A stretch of 64,000 bases of DNA from Cutibacterium avidum ATCC 25577 (GTDB lineage: Bacteria > Actinomycetota > Actinomycetes > Propionibacteriales > Propionibacteriaceae). The notes below the pieces were generated by a model. It saw only the letters and a list, made by a program, of their open reading frames with translations, was not told the DNA's origin and did no database searches. Location of the stretch: NCBI RefSeq assembly GCF_000227295.1, contig NZ_JH165054.1, positions 94,560 through 158,559 on the forward strand, read 5' to 3'. Shown here piece by piece: positions 47,115 to 60,080 of this stretch. Within the stretch, counting starts at the first letter, position 1, and every line of letters begins with the position of its first letter. The position numbers and the translations under genes were made by a program.

Positions 47115-47149
47115 AGCACCCGCCCCGTCGTGGTGACGGGGCGGGTGCT
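47115..47149 (-). terminator. Strong hairpin after the secreted nuclease gene
   Basis: A perfect 15-bp stem, AGCACCCGCCCCGTC with GACGGGGCGGGTGCT, and a 5-nt loop. It begins 11 nt after the nuclease stop, on the ispG-proximal side, so it ends the nuclease transcript. Confidence 0.75.
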
Positions 47150-47160
47150 GCGAGGGTTCG

Positions 47161-49764
47161 TCAGACTCCGGTGTGAGGCAGACCGGGGCGGGGTCCCGGC
47201 ACATACTCGGGAGCCGGGGCGACCGTCGTGCTGGGGGCAGTGGTCGGTGCCGGGACGGTCACCGACGGAGTCGCCGTCGGGACAGTCGTCACAGGGGCAG
47301 TCGTCACAGGGGCAGTCGTCGGCGTCATCGACGGAGTCGGGGACGGAGCCTGCATCGAGAAGCCGACCAGCGCCGGGGAATGGTCCGAGGCACCGAACTG
47401 GCTGGTGGTGTAGAAGTCAGTCACGTTGTAGTTACGACGCGAGTACTGCATGGCCACCGACTCGGAGCCATTGATGTCCCAGATACCGGCACCGGAGACC
47501 AGCTCATGGGCCTTGGCATTGGTGAAGATGTGGTCGAGCGAACCAACACGGCCGGAGTACTGGTAGCTGGCAGCACCCGGATCGTGTTCCTCGACGACCT
47601 CGCTGAATCCGGCGTCCTTGATGGCGCGAATCGGATCTTCCATGGCGTAGGCGTTGAAATCACCGAGCATGAAGACCGGGTCATCCTTGAAGGTCGCGTT
47701 CACCCATTCTGTCAGAGCCTTGGCCTGGGAGACGCGGCTGGGGTTCGACTTGCCCTGGCCGGTGCCGTCGTCCTCACCCGAGCCCTTGGACTTGAAGTGG
47801 TTGACGACCGCCACGAAGGTTCGCCTGGAACCCTCCGGCTGGAAGCGCTGGGCCAGCGGCTGACGGGCATTGGCGAAGGCCGGGTCGGTCAAGATCTGCG
47901 AGGCGCCAACCGGGGAGACTTTGCCGATCTTGTAGATGAAGGCCGAGCGGATGACGTCCTCGTTCGGCGGAACGACGGTCGGGCTGGGCACGAAGGCCCA
48001 CACCTTCTCACCGGCGGCCTTGTTGAGGGCGGCAACAAGATTGGCCAGGGAGGCGTCGCGGGACTGTCCCGGATGCCAGGTGATCTGAGCGGAGTTCTCG
48101 ACCTCCTCGAGGGAGACGACATCGGCACCCAGACCGTTGATCGCGGTGACAATCTTGGCCTGCTGGTCGGCGAAGGTCTTCGGGGTGTAGGCGCCACGCA
48201 CCAGGCAGTAGTTTGCCGAGACCGGGTTGCCGTCACGATCAACATAGGCCTTGCAGTTCGGCTCGTCCTGGCCCAGGTCGGTGAAGTAGCTCAGTACGTT
48301 GAAGCTGGCCAGCTTGACGTTGCCGCCGACCGCCGGCGGGGTGGTCGGGCGGTTGTTGCCGACCTTGATCGGGGAGAGCTTGGAGTCCGCGCCGACGACC
48401 TGACCGGTGGGCTGGAAGTTCCAGCCGAACCGCTGGTCCATGATGACCGGCGAGGTGAAGTCGACGTGGGTGCCGGTGCGTATCGGGGTGTCCTGGGACA
48501 GGTATGGCAGCGGGGAGTTCTTGGCGTCGGCGTTCGTCATGAAGTTCCATGACGAACCGTCGTCAAGGTTGATGTACTTGTCCTTGTTGGCAGCCTCGAC
48601 GGCCTCGGCATGCTTGCCCGGAAGGGCAATCTCGGTGCCTTGGTAGAGGGGCTTGTCGCCATCGGCCAGGCCAATCTGGCCGTACTGATTGAGGCCGTAA
48701 TTGTTGGTGACGGTGTAGCCGCTGGTGGGCTTGACGAGCATGCCCTCGTAGGCTTCCCGGTCAGCGTCAGTGGCCGGCAGGGAGGTCAGCTCAGTGGCCT
48801 TGACGGGGGCGCAACCGGACTTGCGGTCGACTCGGGTGCTGCCACCGATCTCGGTGAGGTCGTTGTACTCCATGACGGTGCCCTTGACGGTCACGCAGTC
48901 GCCGACCTTGACGTTGGCGGCGGCCCACTTCGAGTACACGAAGACACCGTCCGAGGCGTCCGTGGCCTTCTTCGGGGTGCCACCGGTTCCCGGGGTCTGG
49001 ATGTAGATGCCGTTGAATCCGCCGGTCGGATAGGCAGCGGTGACGACGCCCACCGTGGTGACGGTCTTGTCGACCAGTGGGCTGGCCGGGCCATTGCCCT
49101 GGATCCTGGAAATCGGGGTCTCGGTCGGGTCCGGGACGGGAGTCGGGGTGGGCGTCGGCGCCGGGGTGGGTGACGGGGCCGAACCAGAATTCGTCGGAGT
49201 AGGATCTCCGACCTCGAAGTCAACCGAGTTGTCGTCGGTGTCGGCACCATGACGACGCTCGATCGAGGTGGTGTTCGACGGAGCGGGAGCTGCCTTCTTC
49301 TCAGCCACCGATGCAGCACCATAACCAACCAGGTCAACGGTGGCCCCAGATGCGTCAGTAATACGTACCGAACCCTTGGTGGCACTCATGAATGCCGAGC
49401 ACTCGGCGTCGGGAGTCGGGAGGGCCTTGCTGCCGCCGTCTCCCCTGGCCTCCTGGACCAGGAAGTGGCCACCAGCCTTGACGGTGCCGGTCAGGCTGCA
49501 GGTGTTGGCCACCTTGCCCTTGCCAGTGAGGTATTCCAGCTTCCACCCCTTGACGGAGACGTCCGTGGAGGTGGGGTTGAGCAATTCGACGAAGTCGTGG
49601 GTCCAGGTGGCACCGGAGTTACCGCCACCTCCGTAGACCTCATTGATGACGACGTGGCTGGCTGCTGTCGGATCGGCATGGGCCGGCTGGACCGCGACGA
49701 CAGTGGCGGCGCCGCACGACAATGCAGAGAGGCCTGCCAGGACGCGTCTGGACATTGTGGTCAT
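47161..49764 (-). CDS. ExeM/NucH-type extracellular nuclease with terminal LPHTG
   Basis: 867 residues, secreted. Signal peptide [17 protein letters not shown]; lamin-tail domain with [16 protein letters not shown] (about 35-170); a Pro/Thr linker; an OB-fold domain around [19 protein letters not shown] (about 215-310); and a C-terminal endonuclease/exonuclease/phosphatase domain with [36 protein letters not shown] and [10 protein letters not shown] Thr/Pro-rich tail follows. The last six residues are LPHTGV: a sortase motif without the usual hydrophobic segment and basic tail, directly before stop and terminator. Probable role is degrading extracellular DNA. Start 49764 is preferred; in-frame 49776 and upstream starts are weaker. 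Confidence 0.88.
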   Translation of the reverse strand: MTTMSRRVLAGLSALSCGAATVVAVQPAHADPTAASHVVINEVYGGGGNSGATWTHDFVELLNPTSTDVSVKGWKLEYLTGKGKVANTCSLTGTVKAGGHFLVQEARGDGGSKALPTPDAECSAFMSATKGSVRITDASGATVDLVGYGAASVAEKKAAPAPSNTTSIERRHGADTDDNSVDFEVGDPTPTNSGSAPSPTPAPTPTPTPVPDPTETPISRIQGNGPASPLVDKTVTTVGVVTAAYPTGGFNGIYIQTPGTGGTPKKATDASDGVFVYSKWAAANVKVGDCVTVKGTVMEYNDLTEIGGSTRVDRKSGCAPVKATELTSLPATDADREAYEGMLVKPTSGYTVTNNYGLNQYGQIGLADGDKPLYQGTEIALPGKHAEAVEAANKDKYINLDDGSSWNFMTNADAKNSPLPYLSQDTPIRTGTHVDFTSPVIMDQRFGWNFQPTGQVVGADSKLSPIKVGNNRPTTPPAVGGNVKLASFNVLSYFTDLGQDEPNCKAYVDRDGNPVSANYCLVRGAYTPKTFADQQAKIVTAINGLGADVVSLEEVENSAQITWHPGQSRDASLANLVAALNKAAGEKVWAFVPSPTVVPPNEDVIRSAFIYKIGKVSPVGASQILTDPAFANARQPLAQRFQPEGSRRTFVAVVNHFKSKGSGEDDGTGQGKSNPSRVSQAKALTEWVNATFKDDPVFMLGDFNAYAMEDPIRAIKDAGFSEVVEEHDPGAASYQYSGRVGSLDHIFTNAKAHELVSGAGIWDINGSESVAMQYSRRNYNVTDFYTTSQFGASDHSPALVGFSMQAPSPTPSMTPTTAPVTTAPVTTVPTATPSVTVPAPTTAPSTTVAPAPEYVPGPRPGLPHTGV

Positions 49765-49921
49765 GAGAAATCCCATCTCGTGGCAGGGAACGTTCGCGCG
49801 CCACCTTGCCACGGTAGATACGACGGCAGAAACGGTTGTCACCGACAATTCACCGAACTTTCCCCCCATCATTCCGTGGCAACCCGGCATCTCACGGCTA
49901 ATTCACAGGATTGCCGGAGAG

Positions 49922-51199
49922 TCAGAAGATCTTGACTGGGGAAACGACGTCAGCGACGACGAGGATGAGCCCCATGGCAAGCATGAGGACGCCGATGACC
50001 CATGCCACGGGCAGCATCATCGCGGTATCGGCCGGGCCCGGATCAGGCTTTCCCGCAAGCCGGAAGATCCGCCGTTTGCACGCCTCGTAGATGGCTCCGG
50101 CGATATGTCCGCCATCCATGGGTGGCAGGGGCACCACGTTGAACCAGAAGAGGAAGAGATTGAGGCCACCGAGCAAGCTCGTTCCCGAGGCAACCTTGTC
50201 CCCGAAAGTCAGTTGCCCATTGCCTGCGATGTCTCCGGCAACTCGCGACGCTCCCACGATGCTCATCGGGCTGTTGACATCACGAGTCTTGCCGGTGACC
50301 ATGTCGGAGGCGACATTCCAGGTCAGCACGGGGAGTCTGGCCAGGGCGCTCAACGACTGCTGCGACATCACCCACATCTGGGAGACGGTATCCCCCGGCC
50401 CGGAATGAACGATCACCATCGTCGGGCTGAATCCCAGATATCCCACCTTGACGCTGCGGCCAGGGTTGTTGATGTCTGGCATCTCATTGAGGATGGTCCG
50501 AGTCGGTTTCAGAGCCACCAGGTGACCGTCCCGCTCCACCTCCAGACGGACTCCCCCGTCCCCGTTGTCACGGATGAGTTCTTGCAACTGGGACCAGGAC
50601 TCGACCTGTTCGCCGTTGAAGGAGACAATGCGGTCCCCCGGCTGCAGCCCGGCTCTCGCTGCCGGGGCCGGCGGGTCGTCCGACGAGCACTCCTGTGTCC
50701 TGGCCATCTGGACACACGGAGTCACCGCGGCCACCGTGGTCGTCTCGGCGGGCCGGCCGTAGATGCCGAACACTCCCCAGAACAACAGGAAGGCCAGCAG
50801 CAGGTTGGTGAGGATTCCGCCACTCATGATGATGAGACGCTGCCAGACGGGCTTGTCGCTGAAGAGACGTCCGCGGTCCGCGTCAGTGATCTCCTCGGCC
50901 TCGGCCGCCCTGGCCTCGTCGGCCAGCTTCGTCAGCTTGTTGGCATGACGGTGATGCACCTCGGCGGGATACATCCCGACCAGGCGCACGTAGCCGCCGA
51001 GCGGTATCCACTTGAACCCGTACTCGGTCTCGCCGCGTTCGACCGACCACATCTTGGGCCCGAATCCGGCGAAGAACTCGGTGACCTTGACCCCGAAGAT
51101 CTTGGCCGGGATGAAGTGGCCACACTCGTGCAGCAGAACCGAAAGGATGATGAGGGCGAAGAAGAGGATCCCCGCCAGCACCTCGACCAGTACGGTCAC
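49922..51199 (-). CDS. M50 site-2 protease (RseP/Rip1 type)
   Basis: Intramembrane metalloprotease for regulated proteolysis of membrane-bound regulators such as anti-sigma factors. 425 residues. Zinc motif LLHECGH in the first membrane segment, a PDZ domain (AGLQPGDRIVSFNGEQVESW), and the second active-site motif NVVPLPPMDGGH near the C terminus. GTG 51199 overlaps the dxr stop by 4 bp (GTGA). Confidence 0.93.
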   Translation of the reverse strand: MTVLVEVLAGILFFALIILSVLLHECGHFIPAKIFGVKVTEFFAGFGPKMWSVERGETEYGFKWIPLGGYVRLVGMYPAEVHHRHANKLTKLADEARAAEAEEITDADRGRLFSDKPVWQRLIIMSGGILTNLLLAFLLFWGVFGIYGRPAETTTVAAVTPCVQMARTQECSSDDPPAPAARAGLQPGDRIVSFNGEQVESWSQLQELIRDNGDGGVRLEVERDGHLVALKPTRTILNEMPDINNPGRSVKVGYLGFSPTMVIVHSGPGDTVSQMWVMSQQSLSALARLPVLTWNVASDMVTGKTRDVNSPMSIVGASRVAGDIAGNGQLTFGDKVASGTSLLGGLNLFLFWFNVVPLPPMDGGHIAGAIYEACKRRIFRLAGKPDPGPADTAMMLPVAWVIGVLMLAMGLILVVADVVSPVKIF

Positions 51200-52419
51200 T
51201 GGCCGCGTCCCCGTGCGCACAGCTCGGCGGCGCGGCGGCGGCCCCACGAGTCGGCCGCCAGCACGGCGTCGAGGCTGAGGGCTTCGTCACCGATGTGACG
51301 AGCGCCAGGCGCGCCATTGCCGTCACCGGACAGATGCTCGTCGAGGACGGTGGCGATGGTGTCAGTGATGTCGAGGAATCCGATGCGGCCCTCGCAGAAG
51401 GCGTCGACACAGGACTCGTTGGCGGCATTGAAGACGGCCGGAGCGGTGCCGGACGCCTTACCCGAGCAACGCGCCAGTTCGACAGCCCCGAAGGTCTCGT
51501 TGTCCAGCGGCTCAAAGGTCCACTGGGTGGCCGTCGACCAGTCACAACCAGCCGCGGTGTCAGGGATGCGATCGGGCCACGACAGACCCAGGGCGATCGG
51601 CAGCCTCATGTCGGGTGGAGATGCCTGGGCGATGGTGGCGCCGTCCCAGAACTCCACCATGGAGTGGACGACGGACTGGGGATGGACGACGACGGTGATG
51701 TCGTCGAGGTCGACGTCATAGAGCAGGGCGGCCTCGAGCAGTTCCAAGCCCTTGTTGACCAAGGTCGAGGAGTTGATCGTGATGACGCGGCCCATGTTCC
51801 AGGTGGGGTGCTTCATGGCGTCGGAGGCGGTGACGTCAGCCAGGGACTCCCTGTCACGGCCGCGGAACGGACCACCGGAGGCCGTCAGGACGAGACGGCG
51901 CACCTCATTGCGTCCACCTCCGCGCAGACACTGGGCAAAGGCGGAGTGCTCCGAGTCGACCGCGACGATCTGTCCGGGAGCGGCCGCCTGAGTGACGAGC
52001 CTGCCACCGATGACCAGGGACTCCTTGTTGGCCAGGGCCAGGGTCGTCCCGGCAGCAAGGGTTGCCAGGGTCGGGCGCAGACCGGCAGCTCCGGTGATGG
52101 CATTGCAGACGACGTCAGCGGGCATCCCGGCCAGCTGAGTCGAAGCCTCCGGACCAGCCAGGATCTGAGGATCGGGCACCGGGACATCGCGGGACCCGGC
52201 CTGGACAGCCAGTGCTCTCATGAGTTCCTCGGCTGCGTCCTCCCGTGCGATCGCCACCACGGGAATGGAGAAGTCGAGTACCTGCTGGGCCAGCAGGCCA
52301 ACGTCTGAACCACCTGCCGATATGCCGGCGACCTCGAATTGGTCACGGCGTGACGCAATGACCTCCAGGGTCTGCGTTCCGATCGATCCAGTGGAGCCGA
52401 GAATGATGACCTTCTTCAC
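51196..52419 (-). CDS. dxr: 1-deoxy-D-xylulose-5-phosphate reductoisomerase
   Basis: Second MEP-pathway enzyme, NADPH- and metal-dependent. 407 residues. N-terminal VIILGSTGSIGTQTLEV, ANKESLVIGG, AVDSEHSAFAQCL, LTASGGPFRGR and HPTWNMGRVITINSSTLVNKGLE are all diagnostic. Coupled to the M50 protease gene downstream, the standard actinobacterial pairing. Confidence 0.96.
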   Translation of the reverse strand: MKKVIILGSTGSIGTQTLEVIASRRDQFEVAGISAGGSDVGLLAQQVLDFSIPVVAIAREDAAEELMRALAVQAGSRDVPVPDPQILAGPEASTQLAGMPADVVCNAITGAAGLRPTLATLAAGTTLALANKESLVIGGRLVTQAAAPGQIVAVDSEHSAFAQCLRGGGRNEVRRLVLTASGGPFRGRDRESLADVTASDAMKHPTWNMGRVITINSSTLVNKGLELLEAALLYDVDLDDITVVVHPQSVVHSMVEFWDGATIAQASPPDMRLPIALGLSWPDRIPDTAAGCDWSTATQWTFEPLDNETFGAVELARCSGKASGTAPAVFNAANESCVDAFCEGRIGFLDITDTIATVLDEHLSGDGNGAPGARHIGDEALSLDAVLAADSWGRRRAAELCARGRGQ

Positions 52420-52517
52420 CCTGCCAGTCTGTCACGACCATTCCGAAGGGCCGATTCGAGGGAGAATCCGTTCAATCGTCGTCTCAATGCCCTGGTCAGC
52501 GGCCCTACAGTGGATTC

Positions 52518-53888
52518 ATGATCGACAGTGTCCTCGACATCACCGCGGATGCCCTCGAAGAAGCCGGGGCCCACCCCCATCGACTCATCGTCCGTCAGCA
52601 CGGACAGGTCGTCGGGCGGCGTCGCTGGGCACCCTGGAGCCCCGACGTCCCCGGCCTCGTCTATTCCTGCTCGAAGACCTTCACCTCTGCTGCCGTCGGC
52701 ATCGCAGTGGACCGTGGCGCCTTCGGGTACGACGACACCCTGGCCAACCTGTTGCCCACCTCCTGCACCGGTGAGACCGGCCCGATAGCCAGATCCATCA
52801 GGGTCCGTGACGTCCTGGCGATGGCGAGTGGCCACTCCCCCGAACAACTCACCGAGCCTCCCCTGGGCGTACTGCGAATTCCCAGCACCGAGACCGCTCA
52901 GCTGTGGTTGGCGACCGAACCTGCCGGACGTCCCGGGGCCGACTTCGCCTACAACAATCTCGGCACCTGGCTGCTCTCTCGGATCGTGCGTCGACACACC
53001 GGGGTGGATGTCGACGCCATCATCACCCGAGAGGTACTGGAACCGCTGGGTTGTGGGCCACACAGCTGGGCCGGCGACATGGATGGCATTCCGTTGGGGT
53101 TCAGTGGCCTGCACATCGACGCCGAGGACATGGGTCGGTTCGCCCAGCTCCTCCTCGACGACGGCATCCATGACGGCAAGCGTCTGCTCCCCCGGGAATG
53201 GATCGAGCAGCACCGCGTCAAGCATGTCGGATCCGATGGCCTCACCGGCCCCGAGTGGGGACTGGGTTATGGCTGGCAGACCTGGATCTCGAGCCACGGC
53301 TACCGTCTTGACGGCGCCTTCGGCCAGTTCGCCCTCGTCATCCCCGAGGTCGACGCTGTCGTCGTCATGACCAATGAGGTCGGCGAGGGCCCCGGGGACA
53401 AACAGGCGATTCTGCAGATCGTCTGGGATCATCTCGTTCCGGCGCTGGTGGAGGGGATCGATCCCAAGCCCGAGGAAATTGTCCGCACCCTGCCCACGGT
53501 CTCCGGGAAGTTCGACCCGGCGCGCTCGGTGCAGGGAATCGTCGATGGTTCTCACATTGTCGTGTCCCCTCGCGGTGACGGTGACGGCTGGGCGATGTCA
53601 TGGCACTGCGCCCAACCCCAGTTCGGCATCTTCGACGCCGCTCTCGACCTCGTCGTCGGCCATGACGAGTGGCTGACGTGTCACTGCCGTGTCGGTGAGG
53701 GTTCCATAGACATCGCGGCAAGCGGTGGTTGGCAGGGCGAGACCTTCATCGCGAAACTTGACGTCATCTCCAGTCCCCACGGCCTGACTGTGCGGATGTC
53801 GCCGGGTTCCACGACGATCCAGTGGGATTGTGTCCCCCTCGATCCCCGCGGTCTGTTTGGTTTGGTCCACCCAGAGCCGCATCGATGA
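52518..53888 (+). CDS. Serine hydrolase, beta-lactamase/class C family
   Basis: 456 residues. Catalytic S-x-x-K is SCSK (S50, K53) and the Y-x-N motif is YNN near residue 152. The rest of the fold (FSGLHIDAEDMGRFAQLLLDDG, YGWQTW) resembles esterase/DD-peptidase-like members. No signal peptide is evident, so it is probably cytoplasmic. About 100 residues after the hydrolase domain form an extra C-terminal part. Substrate unknown. It is divergent from dxr and convergent with gdhA. Confidence 0.82.
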   Translation: MIDSVLDITADALEEAGAHPHRLIVRQHGQVVGRRRWAPWSPDVPGLVYSCSKTFTSAAVGIAVDRGAFGYDDTLANLLPTSCTGETGPIARSIRVRDVLAMASGHSPEQLTEPPLGVLRIPSTETAQLWLATEPAGRPGADFAYNNLGTWLLSRIVRRHTGVDVDAIITREVLEPLGCGPHSWAGDMDGIPLGFSGLHIDAEDMGRFAQLLLDDGIHDGKRLLPREWIEQHRVKHVGSDGLTGPEWGLGYGWQTWISSHGYRLDGAFGQFALVIPEVDAVVVMTNEVGEGPGDKQAILQIVWDHLVPALVEGIDPKPEEIVRTLPTVSGKFDPARSVQGIVDGSHIVVSPRGDGDGWAMSWHCAQPQFGIFDAALDLVVGHDEWLTCHCRVGEGSIDIAASGGWQGETFIAKLDVISSPHGLTVRMSPGSTTIQWDCVPLDPRGLFGLVHPEPHR

Positions 53889-54046
53889 GCCCGTCCCACA
53901 TCGAGATCGAGATGGTCGAGCAGCCGGAGCAGACAGCACCGGATCCGTCCGGACTCGTGAAGGGGCCGATCTGACCGAGTGTGCCACCCTTGCTGACGTC
54001 CATCATCTCGCTGCCACCGGCGGCGGACCAGGTGGGATGGAGGAGC

Positions 54047-56691
<2,645 letters not shown>

Positions 56692-56761
56692 GCCCCCATT
56701 ATCCCCAGCTCCCACCATCCGACCACACGAGTCGACGTCTGCTAAGTACGGTTCCGCGACG

Positions 56762-57418
56762 TCATCTCGGCGAACAGTTCTGCACCAGCTCGTAGCAGGC
56801 CGGATCACCGGGCAGGAGGAAGTGGAATCCCTCAAGAAAGACGATCATGGCGAGGTTCGCCACGACGATGAGGGCAAATAGCCATATGATGACAGCGGAT
56901 ATGGCGTGGGCCTTGACACCACGAGGGGTAAGCCACGGAGCGAAGATCATCATGACGCCACAGAATGTTATGACGATGGCAAAGGTGATGAAGGCCCAAG
57001 TGTAGGTGCTCAACCCGAAAGCTTTGGAACCATACCCGGGATCCCCAGGCTGAATATGCAACAGGATGTGACGTGCCGATTCCGCTGCGCCAAGGACCGC
57101 CGAGAGGATCGATACGCCATAGCCCAGGCAAAAATCAGCCATCATCACGGACCCGCGCCGAGTGCGTACAATGATGTAAAGAGGCCCCAAAGAAGCAAGC
57201 ATCATCGAATACCTCTGAAGCATGCACAGTGGACATGGGTATTCATGCAACCCGAATTGCACGATGAATCCACCCGCTAGAACCCCAATGTAGGCCAGCA
57301 GGAAGAGGTTCGCTCCCCAGAAGCCCACGGTAGGAAACACCCGCCCTGCTCCAGTCGGGATTCGTTCCGAATCTGACACCGTTTGACTTTCGACTTCGAT
57401 GTCGTCGTTCCTTACCAT
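56762..57418 (-). CDS. DsbB-like disulfide bond formation protein
   Basis: 218-residue membrane protein with about five hydrophobic segments. The redox motif [11 protein letters not shown] (CPLC) after the first membrane segment is typical of DsbB, which reoxidises a DsbA-like partner using quinone. A second pair of Cys lies in the last loop ([11 protein letters not shown]). No DsbA-like gene is adjacent. Its start overlaps the end of a tiny upstream ORF. Confidence 0.85.
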   Translation of the reverse strand: MVRNDDIEVESQTVSDSERIPTGAGRVFPTVGFWGANLFLLAYIGVLAGGFIVQFGLHEYPCPLCMLQRYSMMLASLGPLYIIVRTRRGSVMMADFCLGYGVSILSAVLGAAESARHILLHIQPGDPGYGSKAFGLSTYTWAFITFAIVITFCGVMMIFAPWLTPRGVKAHAISAVIIWLFALIVVANLAMIVFLEGFHFLLPGDPACYELVQNCSPR

Positions 57419-57573
57419 GACAGCCCCAGATCACTCGTCGCATGCAGCGACAACAGAATCACGCAAAGCGCTGCGATGACCATGACGGAAACAATGAATA
57501 CCGACTTCCTGACACCACGTAGTATCATTGTCAGCACCAACACGGCGATGAGGACCATGATAATAATGTCCAT
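57412..57573 (-). CDS. Tiny two-TM membrane protein upstream of dsbB-like gene
   Basis: 53 residues (begins MDIIIMVLIAVLVLTMIL), two hydrophobic segments split by the basic hinge RGVRKS, ending DLGLSW. GGCGGAG directly precedes the ATG. Its stop overlaps the start of the DsbB-like gene by 7 nt, implying translational coupling. AT-richer than neighbours. No family recognised; it could be a small subunit or a leader ORF. Confidence 0.5.
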   Translation of the reverse strand: MDIIIMVLIAVLVLTMILRGVRKSVFIVSVMVIAALCVILLSLHATSDLGLSW

Positions 57574-57668
57574 CTCCGCCCCCATCTATATCTAATAGCT
57601 ACTACTCAGTAAATAGTACATCATCGGACCTTGGTCAAGCTCATAGCGGAGTGGCCCCGCGACTACGG

Positions 57669-58532
57669 TCACAGCACCAGGGACATGACGAGCCATGCGA
57701 AGGGTGCTGAGAACAGCACCGAGTCCAGCCGGTCCATCACTCCACCGTGGCCGGGCAGAAAGTTCGACATGTCCTTGATACCGGCATCGCGTTTGATCAT
57801 CGACTCGACGAGATCTCCCGCAGTCCCAGTGAACGCGAGAACCACGCCGAGGAGCAAACCGGCCCATGCCGGAGCTGAGAGCAGGCCGCCCAGACAGGCC
57901 CATCCGACGAGGGCCGCAGTGATGACGGATCCGGCGAATCCCTCCCAGCTCTTCTTGGGGCTGATCATCGGGGCCATCTTATGCTTGCCGAAAAGCACCC
58001 CGATGGCATAGCCGCCAGTGTCGGAGGCGACGACACTGAGGATCCAGGTGGCGATGCGCCGACTGCCTCCGTCGTCTCCCATCATGAGTGGGACGAAGCA
58101 GCCCAACAGCGGCAGGTAGGCGATGGTGAACAGACTCGCTGCGACATCCTCGACGAATCCGTCGGAACCGCGCGGCAGACGCCATGCCATCGCCGCGACC
58201 GTCGTCGCCCCGAGGGTGGCAATGAGGAAGGTGTTGGGCAGGATGTGGAGGTCCATCGTCGAGGCCGCGTAGGCCCCGACGACCATCATCACGGTGCCGA
58301 CACAGATCGGCACAACTGCAGAATCCATGCCCAGCCGAGCCATTGCTCGATGAAGCTCGATGGCTCCGGCCACCAGAGCAAGGGCCATCAGCAGGACGAA
58401 CCCCCAGTGCCACCACCCGACGGTGCCGATGACGGCCCCGCACAGCACCACACCCGTGGTGATGGCGGCAGGAAGATCACGGCCAGCACGTGGGGTACGT
58501 GTGGCCGTGGCCTTCTGCTGCGAGTTGTCCAT
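57669..58532 (-). CDS. cdsA: Phosphatidate cytidylyltransferase
   Basis: Membrane enzyme making CDP-diacylglycerol, the precursor for phosphatidylinositol, phosphatidylglycerol and cardiolipin. 287 residues, about eight membrane segments. C-terminal signature SDTGGYAIGVLFGKHKMAPMISPKKSWEG, then KRDAGIKDMSNFLPGHGGVMDRLDS. 11 nt after frr, as usual. Confidence 0.94.
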   Translation of the reverse strand: MDNSQQKATATRTPRAGRDLPAAITTGVVLCGAVIGTVGWWHWGFVLLMALALVAGAIELHRAMARLGMDSAVVPICVGTVMMVVGAYAASTMDLHILPNTFLIATLGATTVAAMAWRLPRGSDGFVEDVAASLFTIAYLPLLGCFVPLMMGDDGGSRRIATWILSVVASDTGGYAIGVLFGKHKMAPMISPKKSWEGFAGSVITAALVGWACLGGLLSAPAWAGLLLGVVLAFTGTAGDLVESMIKRDAGIKDMSNFLPGHGGVMDRLDSVLFSAPFAWLVMSLVL

Positions 58533-58543
58533 CCTGAATCCGA

Positions 58544-59098
58544 TCAGATCTCGAGGAGCTCGCTCTCCTTGGACTTCAGGAGCTCGTCGATCTGTTCGAC
58601 GTACTTGCGTGTGACCTGGTCGAGCTCCTTCTCCAGACGAGTCATCTCGTCCTCGGAGATCTCCTTGTCCTTCTCCTGCTTCTTGACGATGTCGTTGCTT
58701 GCGCGACGGACGTTGCGGACGGCGATACGGCCTTCCTCAGCCTTCGCCTTGGCCATCTTGATGTATTCCTTGCGGCGCTCCTCGGTGAGGGCCGGCAGGA
58801 CACAACGCACGACGTTGCCGTCGTTGGAGGGGTTGACCCCCAGATCCGAGTCGCGGACGGCCTTCTCGACCTCGTTGACGCAGCTCTTGTCGAACGGGGC
58901 GATGAGGACGGTGCGAGCCTCCGGAACCTGGAAGCTAGCGAGCTGCTGCAGGGGGGTGGGGGCGCCGTAGTAATCGACCATGATCTTGTTGAACATGGCG
59001 GGATTGGCACGTCCGGTGCGAATGGCCGCGAACTCCTCGCGGGCATGGTCGACCGCTGACCCCATCTTCTTCTCGGCGTCCTTGATGATGTCGCTCAC
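58544..59098 (-). CDS. frr: Ribosome recycling factor
   Basis: Splits post-termination ribosomes with EF-G. 184 residues. Segments IRTGRANPAMFNKI, VDYYGAPTPLQQLAS and the RRKEYIKMAKAKAEEGRIAVRNVRR helix are diagnostic. GTG start with AAGGA about 9 nt upstream. Confidence 0.95.
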   Translation of the reverse strand: MSDIIKDAEKKMGSAVDHAREEFAAIRTGRANPAMFNKIMVDYYGAPTPLQQLASFQVPEARTVLIAPFDKSCVNEVEKAVRDSDLGVNPSNDGNVVRCVLPALTEERRKEYIKMAKAKAEEGRIAVRNVRRASNDIVKKQEKDKEISEDEMTRLEKELDQVTRKYVEQIDELLKSKESELLEI

Positions 59099-59131
59099 TG
59101 TGTAGTCCTTCCTTGGTATGTCTTCGATGGT

Positions 59132-59845
59132 TCAGCGATGGACGGTGGTGCCGATCTCCTCACCATTGATGACACGGGCGATGTTGCCCGGGGTCTCGAG
59201 GTTGAAGAAGATCATCGTCAGATCGTTGTCCCTGGCCATGGCGACGGCGGTGGCGTCGGCGACCTTGAGGTCACGTGACAGGAACTCGTCGTAGGTCAGT
59301 TCATCGAACTTGTGGGCGTTCGGGTTGGTCTTGGGATCGCTGTCATAGACGCCGTCCACCCCCTGCTTGCCCATGAGCAGGGCATCCGCGCCGATCTCGA
59401 GGGCTCGCTGGGCGGCAACGGTGTCGGTCGAGAAGTACGGCATCCCAGACCCAGCGCCGAAGATGACAACTCGTCCCTTCTCCATGTGACGCTCAGCCTT
59501 GCGGGGAATGTACGGTTCGGCGACCTGGCCCATGGTGATGGCGGTCTGGACGCGGGTGTCGACTCCGGCCTTCTCACAGAAATCCTGCAGGGCGAGGCAG
59601 TTCATGACAGTGCCGAGCATGCCCATGTAATCAGCGCGGTCACGCTGCATGCCGCGTTGCTGAAGCTCAGCTCCACGGAAGAAGTTCCCACCTCCGACGA
59701 CGACGGCCACCTGGACGCCGCTGTTAGCGATATCGGCGATCTCGCGGGCCTTGGCGGCCACGACATCGGCGTCGACACCGATTCCTCCCCCTCCGAAAAC
59801 CTCTCCGGACAATTTGAGAAGAACTCGGTTGTAGCGCTCTGGCAT
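59132..59845 (-). CDS. pyrH: UMP kinase
   Basis: Hexameric bacterial uridylate kinase, UMP to UDP. 237 residues from the second of two adjacent ATGs, which has AGGAG at the better spacing. Diagnostic: [42 protein letters not shown] and [18 protein letters not shown]. Confidence 0.95.
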   Translation of the reverse strand: MPERYNRVLLKLSGEVFGGGGIGVDADVVAAKAREIADIANSGVQVAVVVGGGNFFRGAELQQRGMQRDRADYMGMLGTVMNCLALQDFCEKAGVDTRVQTAITMGQVAEPYIPRKAERHMEKGRVVIFGAGSGMPYFSTDTVAAQRALEIGADALLMGKQGVDGVYDSDPKTNPNAHKFDELTYDEFLSRDLKVADATAVAMARDNDLTMIFFNLETPGNIARVINGEEIGTTVHR

Positions 59846-60014
59846 CATCTCTCCTGGTCGGCGGACATTGACGCGGGATGCGTCACTTCAGCTTAGCCCG
59901 AGGATGGCTACCGCCGCAGTTCACCGTGGTCTTGACCGGCATTCACTACCCGGGGATCCCGTCATGGATGGCCCGGGACCTCTGAACTCCAGCGAACCCT
60001 CGAGTCCGAGAACG

Positions 60015-60048
60015 ACGAACGGTCCCACCACGTGGTGGGACCGTTCGT
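60015..60048 (-). terminator. 34-bp perfect palindrome after tsf
   Basis: ACGAACGGTCCCACCAC is followed directly by its exact reverse complement. It begins 33 nt beyond the tsf stop in the tsf-pyrH spacer and most likely ends the rpsB-tsf transcript. No T-run longer than two. Confidence 0.65.
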
Positions 60049-60080
60049 GTCAGTCATCCCCGGTTCACACCGGGAAGGAG

